The position numbers and the translations under genes were made by a program. From Gemmatimonadota bacterium (GTDB lineage Bacteria; Gemmatimonadota; Gemmatimonadetes; Gemmatimonadales; Gemmatimonadaceae): a DNA stretch of 64,000 bases. Below the pieces are notes generated by a model, which ran no database searches, was not told the DNA's origin, and worked only from the letters and a program-made list of their open reading frames with translations. Positions 1-8,128 of this stretch are shown here, piece after piece. Location of the stretch: NCBI GenBank assembly GCA_016191225.1, contig JACPPC010000012.1:1-64000 (forward strand). Reading direction: 5' to 3'. Numbering within the stretch: position 1 is the first letter of the stretch; each line of letters begins with the position of its first letter.

Positions 1-142
1 GCGAGCTGATCGCGCGCATCGATGCCTACGTCACTCGCTACAATCGCACCGCGCGTCCGTTCAGCTGGACGGCGACGGCCGACTCCATTCTCGCGAAGCT
101 CACGCGACTTGCGAAAGCAATTAGCGGGACGCAACACTAGCT
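1..142 (+). mobile_element. right end of an IS630-family insertion sequence
   Basis: The transposase C-terminus reaches the very edge of the element. Its last codons (AGC GGG ACG CAA CAC TAG), read from the other strand, look like a typical IS630 terminal repeat beginning CTAGTGTTGCGTCCCGC. IS630 elements insert at a TA dinucleotide, and the TA here lies inside the transposase stop codon, so the stop may be completed by the target site. Beyond it, leftward-reading sequence leads back into the RHS gene. The other end of the element lies outside the window, so its completeness cannot be judged. The exact boundary is inference. Confidence 0.6.
3..140 (+). CDS. IS630-family transposase, C-terminal 45 residues (cut by window edge)
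   Basis: The reading frame is open from the window edge and ends at TAG. The visible residues include ARIDAYVTRYNRTARPFSWT, which matches the end of IS630-family DDE transposases: a helix, then Y/F-N-x-T-x-x-P-F-x-W-T-x-T just after the last catalytic glutamate. The catalytic DDE residues themselves lie outside the window. The enzyme would excise and insert the element at TA sites. It lies antisense to the RHS pseudogene, consistent with insertion into that gene. Family assignment rests on this C-terminal signature only. Confidence 0.7.
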   Translation, partial: ELIARIDAYVTRYNRTARPFSWTATADSILAKLTRLAKAISGTQH

Positions 143-2437
143 CACACTTCTGGTCCGCGATGCACTTCTTGACCGCGGCACCCTCGGCTCCGGGTGTCGC
201 AAACCATGTCGAGCCTCCCGAGTTGTCAGTGATAGAGCCGTTGGCGACACCCTCTGCGCCGTTGGGGCTCCTGGACCAGGTCGCGAGCGCTGGGAAGTTG
301 GAGTTGCCTCGGGCGAGACGGGTCTCGTCACCGAGGGCATTCCGGACCCGCGTGGGGGCGCCCCACTTGTTGACCAGGAACGACGTGGTGTCGCCGACGT
401 CCGTTCGCAGGCCATCGATGAGCGTCGACGCCTGCCCGAGCGGCATGGCGGTCGTGGTCGCGACCCCTCGCGACTCGGCGGCCGTGAGCCGAAGAGTGTC
501 GTACGCGGCGTTCGCGGTATCCCTCGGCAGACGCACGGTGGCGATCGTGCCGCCGGTGGCGTAGCTCACCCCCACCTGTGCGAGGCGCGGATCCGTCCGC
601 GTCACGATCCGGTGGGATTCGCTCCCGTCGTACCCGAACTGGATCACGCTCGCGTCCCGCTGCACAATCGCGGTCAGGTCGCCCGACCCGTTGATCACCA
701 CCGAATCGCGGCGGCCGGTCACGCTGCCGAACGAGACGTCCACCGCGCGCAGCAGGTTCGAGCCGTCGTATCGGAAGCGCCACGACACGGCCGACGACCC
801 CGACGGCGGCACGATCGAGTCGAGCCGAGTGGTGCCGCTCACGTACACGAAGCGCGTCACGTGCCCGAGCCGGTTGACCGTCTCCTTGTGGAGCCCCGAG
901 CTGGCGTCGAAGTGGACCTTGAGGCCGTGCGGGAGCCGCCGCTCGTACCAGCTGCCGTTGTACACGATCGTGTCCGGGCGGTCCAGGCTCGGCGCCACCC
1001 ACACATTCGTGCCAGCACTCGCGTACCGGCGCGTCGCGCCGTCGCCGCCCTCCCAGAACAGGTCGCCGCCGATCGCGGCCACGTGCTCGAGCCCCGCGAT
1101 CCACCACCCGGCCCCGTACGGGCTCGCGCTCCGGTTCACAATCCAGAACCGCCCGGTCGCGGTGCTCGTCTCGACCGAGCTTGGGTAGTAGCGCTGGACT
1201 CGGAAGGTGTACGCGTGCGACCCGCCGGGCCACGAGAGGCCGTCGAACTGCACCGCGACCCGCCGCGAGCTGCGCGCCCGCCATTGGCTCCCCGCCCAAT
1301 TGCCGCGGGCGCCGGAGATGGCGTTGCTGCTGCTGTCGAGGAGCGTGGCCACGACCGAGTCGGGGATGCGCGTGTCGGGCAGCGTGACATCGGCCCGGAC
1401 CAGCGGCCGCGGGTGAGCTTGCCTGCTGTGGTAGAGCAGCCTCGGCGCCCGGACCGTGTTGAAGGTGCGGAGCGAGGGGAGGGTGTGCGCCGCTCTCAGA
1501 TCGCCGCACTCCGCCGCCAAACCGGAGCCGACGCTGGCGGTCACGCACTGGTCCGGCTCGACGCTCTCGCCGGGGTTCACCGTCGAGACGATCACCAGCG
1601 AGTCGCGGCGGGTGGTCACGACCTCGACCGTGCCGGAATCACGGATGGTCGCGTCCGCGGTCCGCGAGAAGGTCAGCTTGACCGTGCCACTGGCATTCGC
1701 CGTGCCGCCGGTCGTGTACGCGATCGCAATCGTGCTCGACGCGCCAGCGGCCAACCCGACCGTGCCCGAGCTAGGGCTGCACGTGGGCCCCACGATGGCG
1801 CTCCCGGCGCAGGCCACGCTGTACGACCACCCGGTGCTGTCCGCGCCGCCATTCCGGACCACGAACCGCGCCGTGTCGGCCTGTCCCGAGTCCACCTCAT
1901 GCCGCTGCAGGTGCGGGTTGACCGCGGCGAGGTACAGGTAGGTCGGCGTCGGGGCTGAAACCGTCGCGTTCACCGTGCCCGTGACCGGCGTGTTGCCGTC
2001 GTCGGCCGTGAGCGTCGCCGTGCCCGAGCCGGTGCTGCTCGTCGTGGTCCAGGTCAGGTTGACACGGTCTTCGACGAGTTCTTGGGAACGTAAAGCGAAC
2101 CCGGGGCGCTGCAAGTCGTCACCGCGCCCGTGCGGCCGCAGGTCGGGATGAAGCTCACCGGCTCGATCGTGTTCTTGTTCTGCACCGTGAACTGCGTCGT
2201 CTTGACGCGGTTGGTCAGCGCGGTCGCCGACTGTGTGCAGGGGGTGATCGCGGCGAGGGAGGTCGAGCAGGCGAGGGGCGCTTCGCGCGAACCTGCCACG
2301 TCGATCAGCAGGTCCTTAAGCGGGTCCTTCGCGTCCGCCGCGCGCCGCGCGGCGTTGCTCTGGACGACGGCGGAGTCCGCGGCGGCGAACAACAGCACAC
2401 CAGCGAGGGCAATACCCGCGACCACAGCGAGGCGCAT
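141..2437 (-). pseudogene. RHS/YD-repeat surface protein, frameshifted and cut by an IS element
   Basis: The start ATG is preceded by GGAAGG and encodes an N-terminal hydrophobic signal (MRLAVVAGIALAGVLLF). The first frame stops at 2054-2056, but the next frame continues the same protein. KNSSKT-V joins to VNLTWTTTSSTGSG if one base is restored near 2061-2066. Downstream are Ig/CARDB-like segments with many Ser/Thr, then the RHS core with motifs such as SPYGAGWWIAGLEHVAA, DLFWEGGDGATRRY, NGSWYERRLPHGLKVHFD and RLGHVTRFVYVSG. RHS proteins are large secreted or surface proteins that form a beta cocoon, often around a toxic C-terminus. No C-terminal core or toxin is visible because the frame runs into the IS630 end. 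The last part near the IS (roughly 141-280) is not recognisable as RHS and may be foreign. Both the frameshift and the IS argue against a functional gene, unless the frameshift is a sequence error. Confidence 0.75.
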
Positions 2438-2561
2438 GGCAGCCTTCCAACAGCACAGTGCCAACAGCGTCGACCGGCGCGGCTCGCGGCGTCGCGAGAT
2501 CTGGCGGAGAATCGACGAGTTACCCTACCTCGCGGCCGCCCTACCGCGCAAGTCCCGTCCG

Positions 2562-3983
2562 CTATCGGGCCCCCGGGACGACCCGCCTTGGCATCCCCTC
2601 CGGCAACTCCGCCGCCACATACGCCATCACCGCCATCGTCGCCACGCACAACGTGAATTCGCGACTCGACAGCTTGTCGATCGTGTCGCCATCCGTGTGG
2701 TGATACCAGAAGTATTTCGACTCGCCCACGTCGAGCCCCATCCCCGTGATCCCCGCGTTCACCAGCGGCGTGATGTCGGCGTCGGGTGAGTCCTCCCCGC
2801 GGATCAGCGTGCCGGCATTGATCCGCGCCAGCAGCTTCGCGATTTCCGTGGCGATCGCCATCGACGAGTCACTCGCGGCAATCCGGAATCCGGCCGGCGT
2901 GAACACCCCACCATCGGACTCGATCGCCAGCACGTGCTTGCCCAGCTCGCTCGCGTGCGCCCGCGCGTACCCGATCCCGCCGCGCAGCCCGTTCTCCTCG
3001 TTCGTCCACGCCACCAGTCGGATCGTCCGCCGCGGCGTGATCCCCAGCCGCTTCATCAGCCGCAGCACTTCCCACGCCGCCACCACCCCGCCGCCGTCGT
3101 CCATCGCTCCCTGCCCCACGTCCCAGCTGTCGATGTGGCCGCCCACCACTACCACCTCGTCGGGCTTCTCGCGGCCGCGCACCTCCGCGATCACGTTGCG
3201 GCTCGGCGCGTCCGCCAGCATCTGCGCGTTCATCACCAGCTTCACGCGCACCGGCAGCCCGCGCGCCTGCAATCGGCGCAGCATCGCCGACACCTCGGTC
3301 GTGATCGCCGCCGCGGGAATCTTCTTCACCGTCGTGTCGTAGCGCAGCCCGCCGGTGTGCGGGCTCGAGATCGAGAACGGCCCCACCGCGCGCAGCAGCA
3401 TCGCCACCGCGCCGAGCTTCGCCACCGCCGACGGACCGCGGCTGCGATACTGGACTGTCTCGCCGTAGCTCGTGAACGGCACGTCGAACAGCACGATCTT
3501 CCCCTTGAGTTCGGCAGCGCGGCGGTTCATCTCGTCGAAGCTGCCGAGCACCACCACCGGCGCCGTGATCCCGCCCCTGGGCGTGCCAACGCTGCCGCCC
3601 AGTCCGAGCATCGCCAGCTTCATGCGCCGCGGCTGGATCAGCTCGGCGCTCTCGGCGCCCCGCACCCAGTGCGGCACCATCACCGGCTCGGTGTGCACGT
3701 TGTCGAGGCCGTCGGCCTTGAGCTTGGCCGCCAGCCAGTCGATCGCCGTCTCGAGGCTCGCCGACCCGCTCAGCCGGTGTCCGTGCGTGTCCACCAGCTC
3801 GGCCAGACGAATGAAGCCCGTGGTGTCGGCCAGGGCGGCGTCGATGATCCGGTCGGCGGTGGCCTTGTGCGACGCCACGGCGCTCGCCTGCGCCGCGGCT
3901 GGCGTGGCGGCTGCGGTGATCGCGATCGCGGCGGCACCGAGCAGTGTCGCACGGCGCACGATCGACTCCACGGCGCACGTCAC
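2562..3983 (-). CDS. exported M28-family zinc peptidase
   Basis: This is a 473-residue protein with a signal peptide (about residues 6-33, ending AAAQA), so the enzyme acts outside the cytoplasm. The catalytic M28 domain is in the C-terminal half. Visible co-catalytic zinc ligands are H and D of GGHIDSWD (H about 283), the D of GAMDDGGG, the EE of WTNEENGLRGG, the D of ESDGG, and the H of WYHHTDGDT. A PA-like insertion precedes it (APVVVLGSFDE to PHTGG). The family removes N-terminal amino acids or dipeptides from peptides. The GTG start overlaps the stop of the amidohydrolase (GTGA), so the two exported hydrolases are probably translated together. A second GTG four codons downstream is also possible. 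The substrate is unknown. Confidence 0.9.
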   Translation of the reverse strand: MTCAVESIVRRATLLGAAAIAITAAATPAAAQASAVASHKATADRIIDAALADTTGFIRLAELVDTHGHRLSGSASLETAIDWLAAKLKADGLDNVHTEPVMVPHWVRGAESAELIQPRRMKLAMLGLGGSVGTPRGGITAPVVVLGSFDEMNRRAAELKGKIVLFDVPFTSYGETVQYRSRGPSAVAKLGAVAMLLRAVGPFSISSPHTGGLRYDTTVKKIPAAAITTEVSAMLRRLQARGLPVRVKLVMNAQMLADAPSRNVIAEVRGREKPDEVVVVGGHIDSWDVGQGAMDDGGGVVAAWEVLRLMKRLGITPRRTIRLVAWTNEENGLRGGIGYARAHASELGKHVLAIESDGGVFTPAGFRIAASDSSMAIATEIAKLLARINAGTLIRGEDSPDADITPLVNAGITGMGLDVGESKYFWYHHTDGDTIDKLSSREFTLCVATMAVMAYVAAELPEGMPRRVVPGAR

Positions 3984-5179
3984 TTCGGCCACCCCGACTG
4001 CGGCAGCGCCGGCGTGATCCGCAGCGCGTTCTTGTAGTACACCTTCTTCAGCACATCGTCCGGCAGGTCGATCCCGTACAGCTTCCAGAAGGCGTGGTAG
4101 TGCCGGTAGTAGTCGAAGTAGTCGTCCCGCGTCTCGAACACGCGCCAGTAGTACGGATACTCCTCGGGCTGGAACGAGTCCTTGCCGAACAGGATCCGGT
4201 CCTGGTACTTGATGAAGAAGTCGCGCGCCGTCCGCGGCTGCCGCCCGATGTCGTACAGCACCGCGCCCACCTCGGTGTGCACGTTCGGGTTCGCGTCGAG
4301 CAGCTTGCCGAGCCGGCCAAGGTCGTTCGCGTGCCACCCCATGTGCGCGATCACGAACGTCGTCTTCGGATGGCGGCGCAGGAGGTTGTCGCGCTCCGTC
4401 ATCAGCGTCTCGAATGGCGGGTATTGCTCCGGCGGATAGCGCCGCCCGGGGAAGAGCGCGAGCTCCAGCCACCGCTCGTTCTTGTAGTCGATCACGTCCC
4501 AGAACTCCTGCGGGTCGGCGGTGTGGATGAACACCGGCAGCTTGAGCCGGGCGCACGCCTCCCAGATCGGGTCGAGCTCGGGGTCGTCGATCCTGAGGCG
4601 CGAGCCGTCGGCCTTCTTCGCCGAGAGGCCGAATCCCTTGCCGATCTCGCCCACGCCCACCGCGCCGGCGGCCACATCGGCCTCCAACTGCTTCACCGCC
4701 GCCTCGGCCCACCCGGGCCCCACGTTGCGCAGGTTGATCCCGGTCAGGGCGCGCACCCGGTCCTTCATCTCGCCCGAGCCGCGCACCAGCCCCATCAGCC
4801 GGCTCAGGTTGTCGCCGCTCACGTTGTCGGCCACCACCATCATCCGCACGCCGATGCTGTCGAGCGTCGCGCCGAACTTCGCGATCGACTCCGCCGAGCT
4901 CGTCTGTCCCGCCGGGTGCCCGTGAAAGTCGATCGCCGCGTACTTGGCCCGCGGCACGGGGTGGGCCGGCGCCACCAGTGTCGACCGCGGCCGGTAGTCG
5001 AGGATGCTCGGCGTTGGAAGGCTCGGCGCGAGGCAGTTGCGCGGCCGGATCTCCGTCATCCCCGCCGGGCACTCCTCGCCGTCCTTGATCGGCGTGCCGC
5101 GCGCGCCGCCGGGCTGGGCCGCGGCAACGGAACCGGCGGCGAGGAGACTCAGGGCGAGCAGGGCGAAGCGACGACGCAT
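3980..5179 (-). CDS. exported amidohydrolase-superfamily enzyme (amidohydrolase 2 / ACMSD-like fold)
   Basis: The protein has 399 residues with a signal peptide of about 22 residues (LLALSLLAAGSVAAAQ). The TIM-barrel metal hydrolase motifs are present: FHGH (H86, H88) at strand 1, VFIHTADP, FVIAHMGW, and near the end ILFGKDSF with the catalytic Asp. The C-terminal segment has many Tyr and Trp. The superfamily hydrolyses or decarboxylates small substrates using one zinc; the substrate cannot be told here. GGAG lies eight bases before the ATG. It is the first gene of a two-gene operon with the M28 peptidase and diverges from the PolX gene. A longer open frame reaching upstream has no signal sequence at its start and crosses the promoter region, so the ATG at the signal peptide was chosen. 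Confidence 0.88.
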   Translation of the reverse strand: MRRRFALLALSLLAAGSVAAAQPGGARGTPIKDGEECPAGMTEIRPRNCLAPSLPTPSILDYRPRSTLVAPAHPVPRAKYAAIDFHGHPAGQTSSAESIAKFGATLDSIGVRMMVVADNVSGDNLSRLMGLVRGSGEMKDRVRALTGINLRNVGPGWAEAAVKQLEADVAAGAVGVGEIGKGFGLSAKKADGSRLRIDDPELDPIWEACARLKLPVFIHTADPQEFWDVIDYKNERWLELALFPGRRYPPEQYPPFETLMTERDNLLRRHPKTTFVIAHMGWHANDLGRLGKLLDANPNVHTEVGAVLYDIGRQPRTARDFFIKYQDRILFGKDSFQPEEYPYYWRVFETRDDYFDYYRHYHAFWKLYGIDLPDDVLKKVYYKNALRITPALPQSGWPK

Positions 5180-5301
5180 CGACGACTCCAATCGTGTGAG
5201 CGGGGGAATCTGGACACCGGTCGCACGCCGGGCCAAGTCCGGTGTCGTGAGAAAAGCCTTCACTCGCGGACGACGCCGGCCGTGAGGCTCCCGGAGGCAT
5301 G

Positions 5302-5307
5302 TATATT
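5302..5307 (+). promoter_or_regulatory. candidate -10 element of the polX-like gene
   Basis: TATATT stands out in this very GC-rich DNA and is preceded by G, as in similar elements upstream of other genes here (GTA then C/T, N, T, T). It ends nine bases before the ATG at 5317, which would give an almost leaderless mRNA. This is why that ATG is preferred over the one at 5299, which would overlap the element. No clear -35 was seen. Confidence 0.4.
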
Positions 5308-5316
5308 CCCCGGACC

Positions 5317-7155
5317 ATGGACGCACGTTCCGCCTCGCACGTCCTGCACCAGGTCGCGGCCCTGCTCGCCCTTCACGGCGAGCCGGACAGCGTCGCGCGC
5401 CCGCACGCGATCGCCGCCAGGAAGCTCGCCGCCCTCGACGAGGCCGCCCTGGCCACCCTCCTGCGCGACGGCGAGCTCGACACCCTCGGCGAAGCCCCCC
5501 TCGCCGTCGTCCGCGACCTCGCCGACACGGGCGACTCGGCCCTCTTCGAGCGCCTCCGCGAGGACACCCCCGAGGGACTGCTCGAGATGCTCCGCGTCCC
5601 GGGCCTCGGCCCCACGAGGATCCACCGCATCCACGCCGGACTCGACATCGACACCCTGCAGGAGCTCGAGGCCGCGGCCCGCGACGGGCGGCTTGCATCC
5701 CTGCCGCGCTTCGGCGCCCGCGCCGCGGCGCAGGTGCTGAACGGCATCGCGTCGCTGCGCGAGCAGGGCTCGCCGGTGCTCTACCCGCACGCCCTCGCCG
5801 AGGCGCACCGGCTGCTGGCCCACGTGCGCTCCCACGCCGACGTCGAGCGGGCCGAGATCAGCGGCGCCCTGCGCCGCCGTGGCGAGACGATCCGCGAGCT
5901 CGACATCGTCGCCGCCTGCCGCGCCTTCCCCGCCCGCGTGGCGGCGAGCTTCACCCGCGGCCCCGGCGTGCGCGAGGTCGTGGGTGGCGGCGGCCGCTCG
6001 GTGACGATCCGCTACGCCGACGGCTTCCTGCTCTCGCTGCACTGCGTGAGCGAGGGCGACTTCCCGGTCGCCCTCTGGCGGACGACGGGGAGCGACACGC
6101 ACGTGGCCGAGGTGCGGGGGCGCGCCGCGCAGCTCGGCATGTCGATCGCCGGCGACACCCTGCGCGACGACGAGGGGCGCGCGATTCCCCTCGTCGACGA
6201 GGTCGCCTTCTACCGCGCCCTCGGCCTCGACTGGGTCGCCCCCGAGCTGCGCGAGGGGGGCGGCGAGACGGCGCGGGCCGCCGAGCACGCGCTGCCGAAC
6301 CTCGTGCGCGTGGCCGACCTGCGCGGCGTGCTGCACTGCCACTCGCATGCCAGCGACGGCGAGACGACGATCGCCGACCTCGCCGCCGCCGCGCAGGAGC
6401 GCGGCTGGAGCTACCTCGGCGTCAGCGACCACTCGCAGAGCGCGTTCTATGCCGGCGGCATGGACCGCGACGGGATCCTCCGCCAGCACGACGAGATCGA
6501 CGCGATCAACGCGACCCTCACCGGCTTTCGGGTGCTCAAGGGGGTCGAGGCCGACATCCTCCCCTGCGGCCGCGTCGACTACGACGAGCGAACGCTCGAC
6601 AAGTTCGACTACGTGATCGCCAGCGTGCACTCGCGCATGGGCATGAACGAGCGGCAGATGACCGACCGGGTCTGCAAGGCGCTCGACGACCCCCACGTGA
6701 CGATCCTCGGCCATCCCACCGGGCGGCTCCTGCTGACGCGCGAGCCGTTCGCGATCGACATGGATGCGGTGCTCGCCAAGGCCGGCGCCGAGGGAGTGGC
6801 GGTGGAACTCAACGCCGACCCGCACCGCCTCGACCTCGACTGGCGCCTGCTGCCCGCCGCCCGGAAGCACGGCGCGCAGGTGGAGATCGGCCCCGATGCG
6901 CATGCCGTGCACGGGCTCGACAATGTCGAGATCGGCATCGGCATGGCGCGCAAGGGATGGCTCGAGGCGAGCGACATCCTGAACGCGAAGCCGATGGATG
7001 AGGTGCTGGCGTTCGCGAAGCGGCGCCGGCTGGCGAAGCCGCGCCCGGTCGTCCTGAGCGAAGCGAACGACCTGCTTCCCCCCGTCGTCCTGAGCGAAGC
7101 GAAGGACCTGCTTTTCGGCGCGCCGGACACGAACGGGCCCGTCGGTGCCGCGTAA
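5317..7155 (+). CDS. PolX-family protein: polymerase-like N-terminus, intact PHP domain
   Basis: The protein has 612 residues in the order of bacterial family-X polymerases: an N-terminal helix-hairpin-helix 8-kDa-like part (GLGPTRIHRIHAGLD about 105), a palm-like region (about 180-260), and a C-terminal PHP phosphoesterase (about 335-580). PHP metal ligands look complete: LHCHSHASDG (H340, H342), GVSDHSQ, GVEADIL, ASVHSRM, GHPTGR, ELNADPHRLDLDWR and GPDAH. In the palm the usual DxD is ELD (E194, D196), and the third catalytic Asp is Ser240 (FLLSLHC), so nucleotidyl transfer is probably lost. PolX proteins act in base-excision repair, and the PHP domain gives 3'-5' exonuclease or AP-endonuclease activity. 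The last 40 codons are two copies of a dispersed repeat read as VVLSEAKDLL. The next gene, endonuclease III, starts within this one. Confidence 0.9.
   Translation: MDARSASHVLHQVAALLALHGEPDSVARPHAIAARKLAALDEAALATLLRDGELDTLGEAPLAVVRDLADTGDSALFERLREDTPEGLLEMLRVPGLGPTRIHRIHAGLDIDTLQELEAAARDGRLASLPRFGARAAAQVLNGIASLREQGSPVLYPHALAEAHRLLAHVRSHADVERAEISGALRRRGETIRELDIVAACRAFPARVAASFTRGPGVREVVGGGGRSVTIRYADGFLLSLHCVSEGDFPVALWRTTGSDTHVAEVRGRAAQLGMSIAGDTLRDDEGRAIPLVDEVAFYRALGLDWVAPELREGGGETARAAEHALPNLVRVADLRGVLHCHSHASDGETTIADLAAAAQERGWSYLGVSDHSQSAFYAGGMDRDGILRQHDEIDAINATLTGFRVLKGVEADILPCGRVDYDERTLDKFDYVIASVHSRMGMNERQMTDRVCKALDDPHVTILGHPTGRLLLTREPFAIDMDAVLAKAGAEGVAVELNADPHRLDLDWRLLPAARKHGAQVEIGPDAHAVHGLDNVEIGIGMARKGWLEASDILNAKPMDEVLAFAKRRRLAKPRPVVLSEANDLLPPVVLSEAKDLLFGAPDTNGPVGAA
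7048..7116 (+). repeat. two tandem copies of a dispersed repeat, inside the PolX coding end
   Basis: The units read GTCGTCCTGAGCGAAGCGAA followed by C/G-GACCTGCTT. The same core (GTCATCCTGAGCGAAGCGAAGGATCTGC, with variants) recurs near 7978, 8056, 8095, 9290, 9327, 23987, 25660 and 55344-55411. It is translated here as part of the PolX tail, which PolX relatives lack. Confidence 0.8.
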
Positions 7156-7951
7156 GGGCGGAGGCCCCCGGCAGCCGCTCTCGCAGCGGCGCCCGGGCAA
7201 GGCCCAAAAGGGGCTGATCCCCAAGGGGCACGCCGCGCCGGTCGTGCGTGGCGCGAAGCTCGCGCCGAAGATCCCGACGAAGGGCAAGTCCGCGCCGCGA
7301 CGCATTGCCGCCGCCGACCTGCCACGGCACGCCGCCGAGCTCTACCGTCGCCTCGCGGCGCTCTACCCCGACGCGCACTGCGAACTCGACTACGCGTCGC
7401 CGTACCAGCTGCTCGTCGCCACGATCCTGAGCGCGCAGTGCACCGACAAGCGCGTCAACATGACCACGCCGGCCCTGTTCGCCCGCTACCCCGATGCCCG
7501 CGCCCTCGCCAGGGCCGACCAGGCCGCGCTCGAGGAACTGGTCAAGTCGACCGGCTTCTTCCGGATGAAGGCGAAAAACCTGATCGCCATGGCGAAGGAC
7601 GTCGTCGCCAAGGACAACGGCGAGGTGCCGGCCTCGATGGAGGCGCTGCACGCCCTTGCCGGCGTCGGCCGCAAGACCGCCAACGTCGTGCTCGGCAATG
7701 CGTTCAACATCAACGAGGGCGTCGTCGTCGACACCCACGTCGGCCGGCTGGCGGTGCGACTCGGCCTCACCCGCGAGACCGACCCTCACAAGGTCGAGGC
7801 CGCGCTGATGCCGCTCTTCCCGCGCGACACCTGGACCATGCTCTCCCACCTGCTGATCTGGCACGGCCGCCGCGTCTGCGACGCCAAGAAGCCGCGGTGC
7901 GCGGAGTGCACGCTCAGCGACATCTGCCCCTCGGCCCAGCTGAAATCGTGA
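7145..7951 (+). CDS. nth: endonuclease III (DNA glycosylase/AP lyase)
   Basis: The protein has 268 residues. The core matches Nth: LLVATILSAQCTDKRVN near the start of the catalytic domain, the helix-hairpin-helix LAGVGRKTANVVLG with the catalytic lysine, VDTHVGR with the catalytic aspartate, and a C-terminal 4Fe-4S motif C-x6-C-x2-C-x5-C (CDAKKPRCAECTLSDIC). The enzyme removes oxidised pyrimidines and cleaves the abasic strand in the cytoplasm. The GTG start overlaps the end of the PolX gene by 11 bases, so the two repair-type genes are probably one transcript. The first 55 or so residues are a basic extension rich in Lys, Arg and Pro; a later start near the conserved core cannot be excluded. 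Confidence 0.95.
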   Translation: MPRKGGGPRQPLSQRRPGKAQKGLIPKGHAAPVVRGAKLAPKIPTKGKSAPRRIAAADLPRHAAELYRRLAALYPDAHCELDYASPYQLLVATILSAQCTDKRVNMTTPALFARYPDARALARADQAALEELVKSTGFFRMKAKNLIAMAKDVVAKDNGEVPASMEALHALAGVGRKTANVVLGNAFNINEGVVVDTHVGRLAVRLGLTRETDPHKVEAALMPLFPRDTWTMLSHLLIWHGRRVCDAKKPRCAECTLSDICPSAQLKS

Positions 7952-7977
7952 CCACCCGCCCCGTTGTCACTTCGATT

Positions 7978-8128
7978 GTCATCTCGAGCGAAGCGCGGCG
8001 CATCCGCGCGAAGTCGAGAGATCTCATGGACGCACGCACCGTCCGCTGGCGACCTGTCATCCTGAGCGCAGCGAAGGATCTGCTTTTCGCGGTTGTCGTG
8101 TTGTTCGCAGCGAACGACCTGCATTCGC
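7978..8128 (+). repeat. cluster of three degenerate copies of the dispersed repeat
   Basis: Copies start near 7978 (GTCATCTCGAGCGAAGCG), 8056 (GTCATCCTGAGCGCAGCGAA) and 8095 (degenerate: TTGTTCGCAGCGAACGACC). The first lies between nth and the serine hydrolase. The other two are inside the hydrolase reading frame and encode much of its signal peptide. Confidence 0.7.

Noticed and set aside
2562-5318. Single 918-codon gene covering the amidohydrolase and M28 peptidase
   Set aside because: The first half of this frame is out of phase with the clear amidohydrolase and crosses its promoter; the M28 signal peptide starts at the GTGA overlap.
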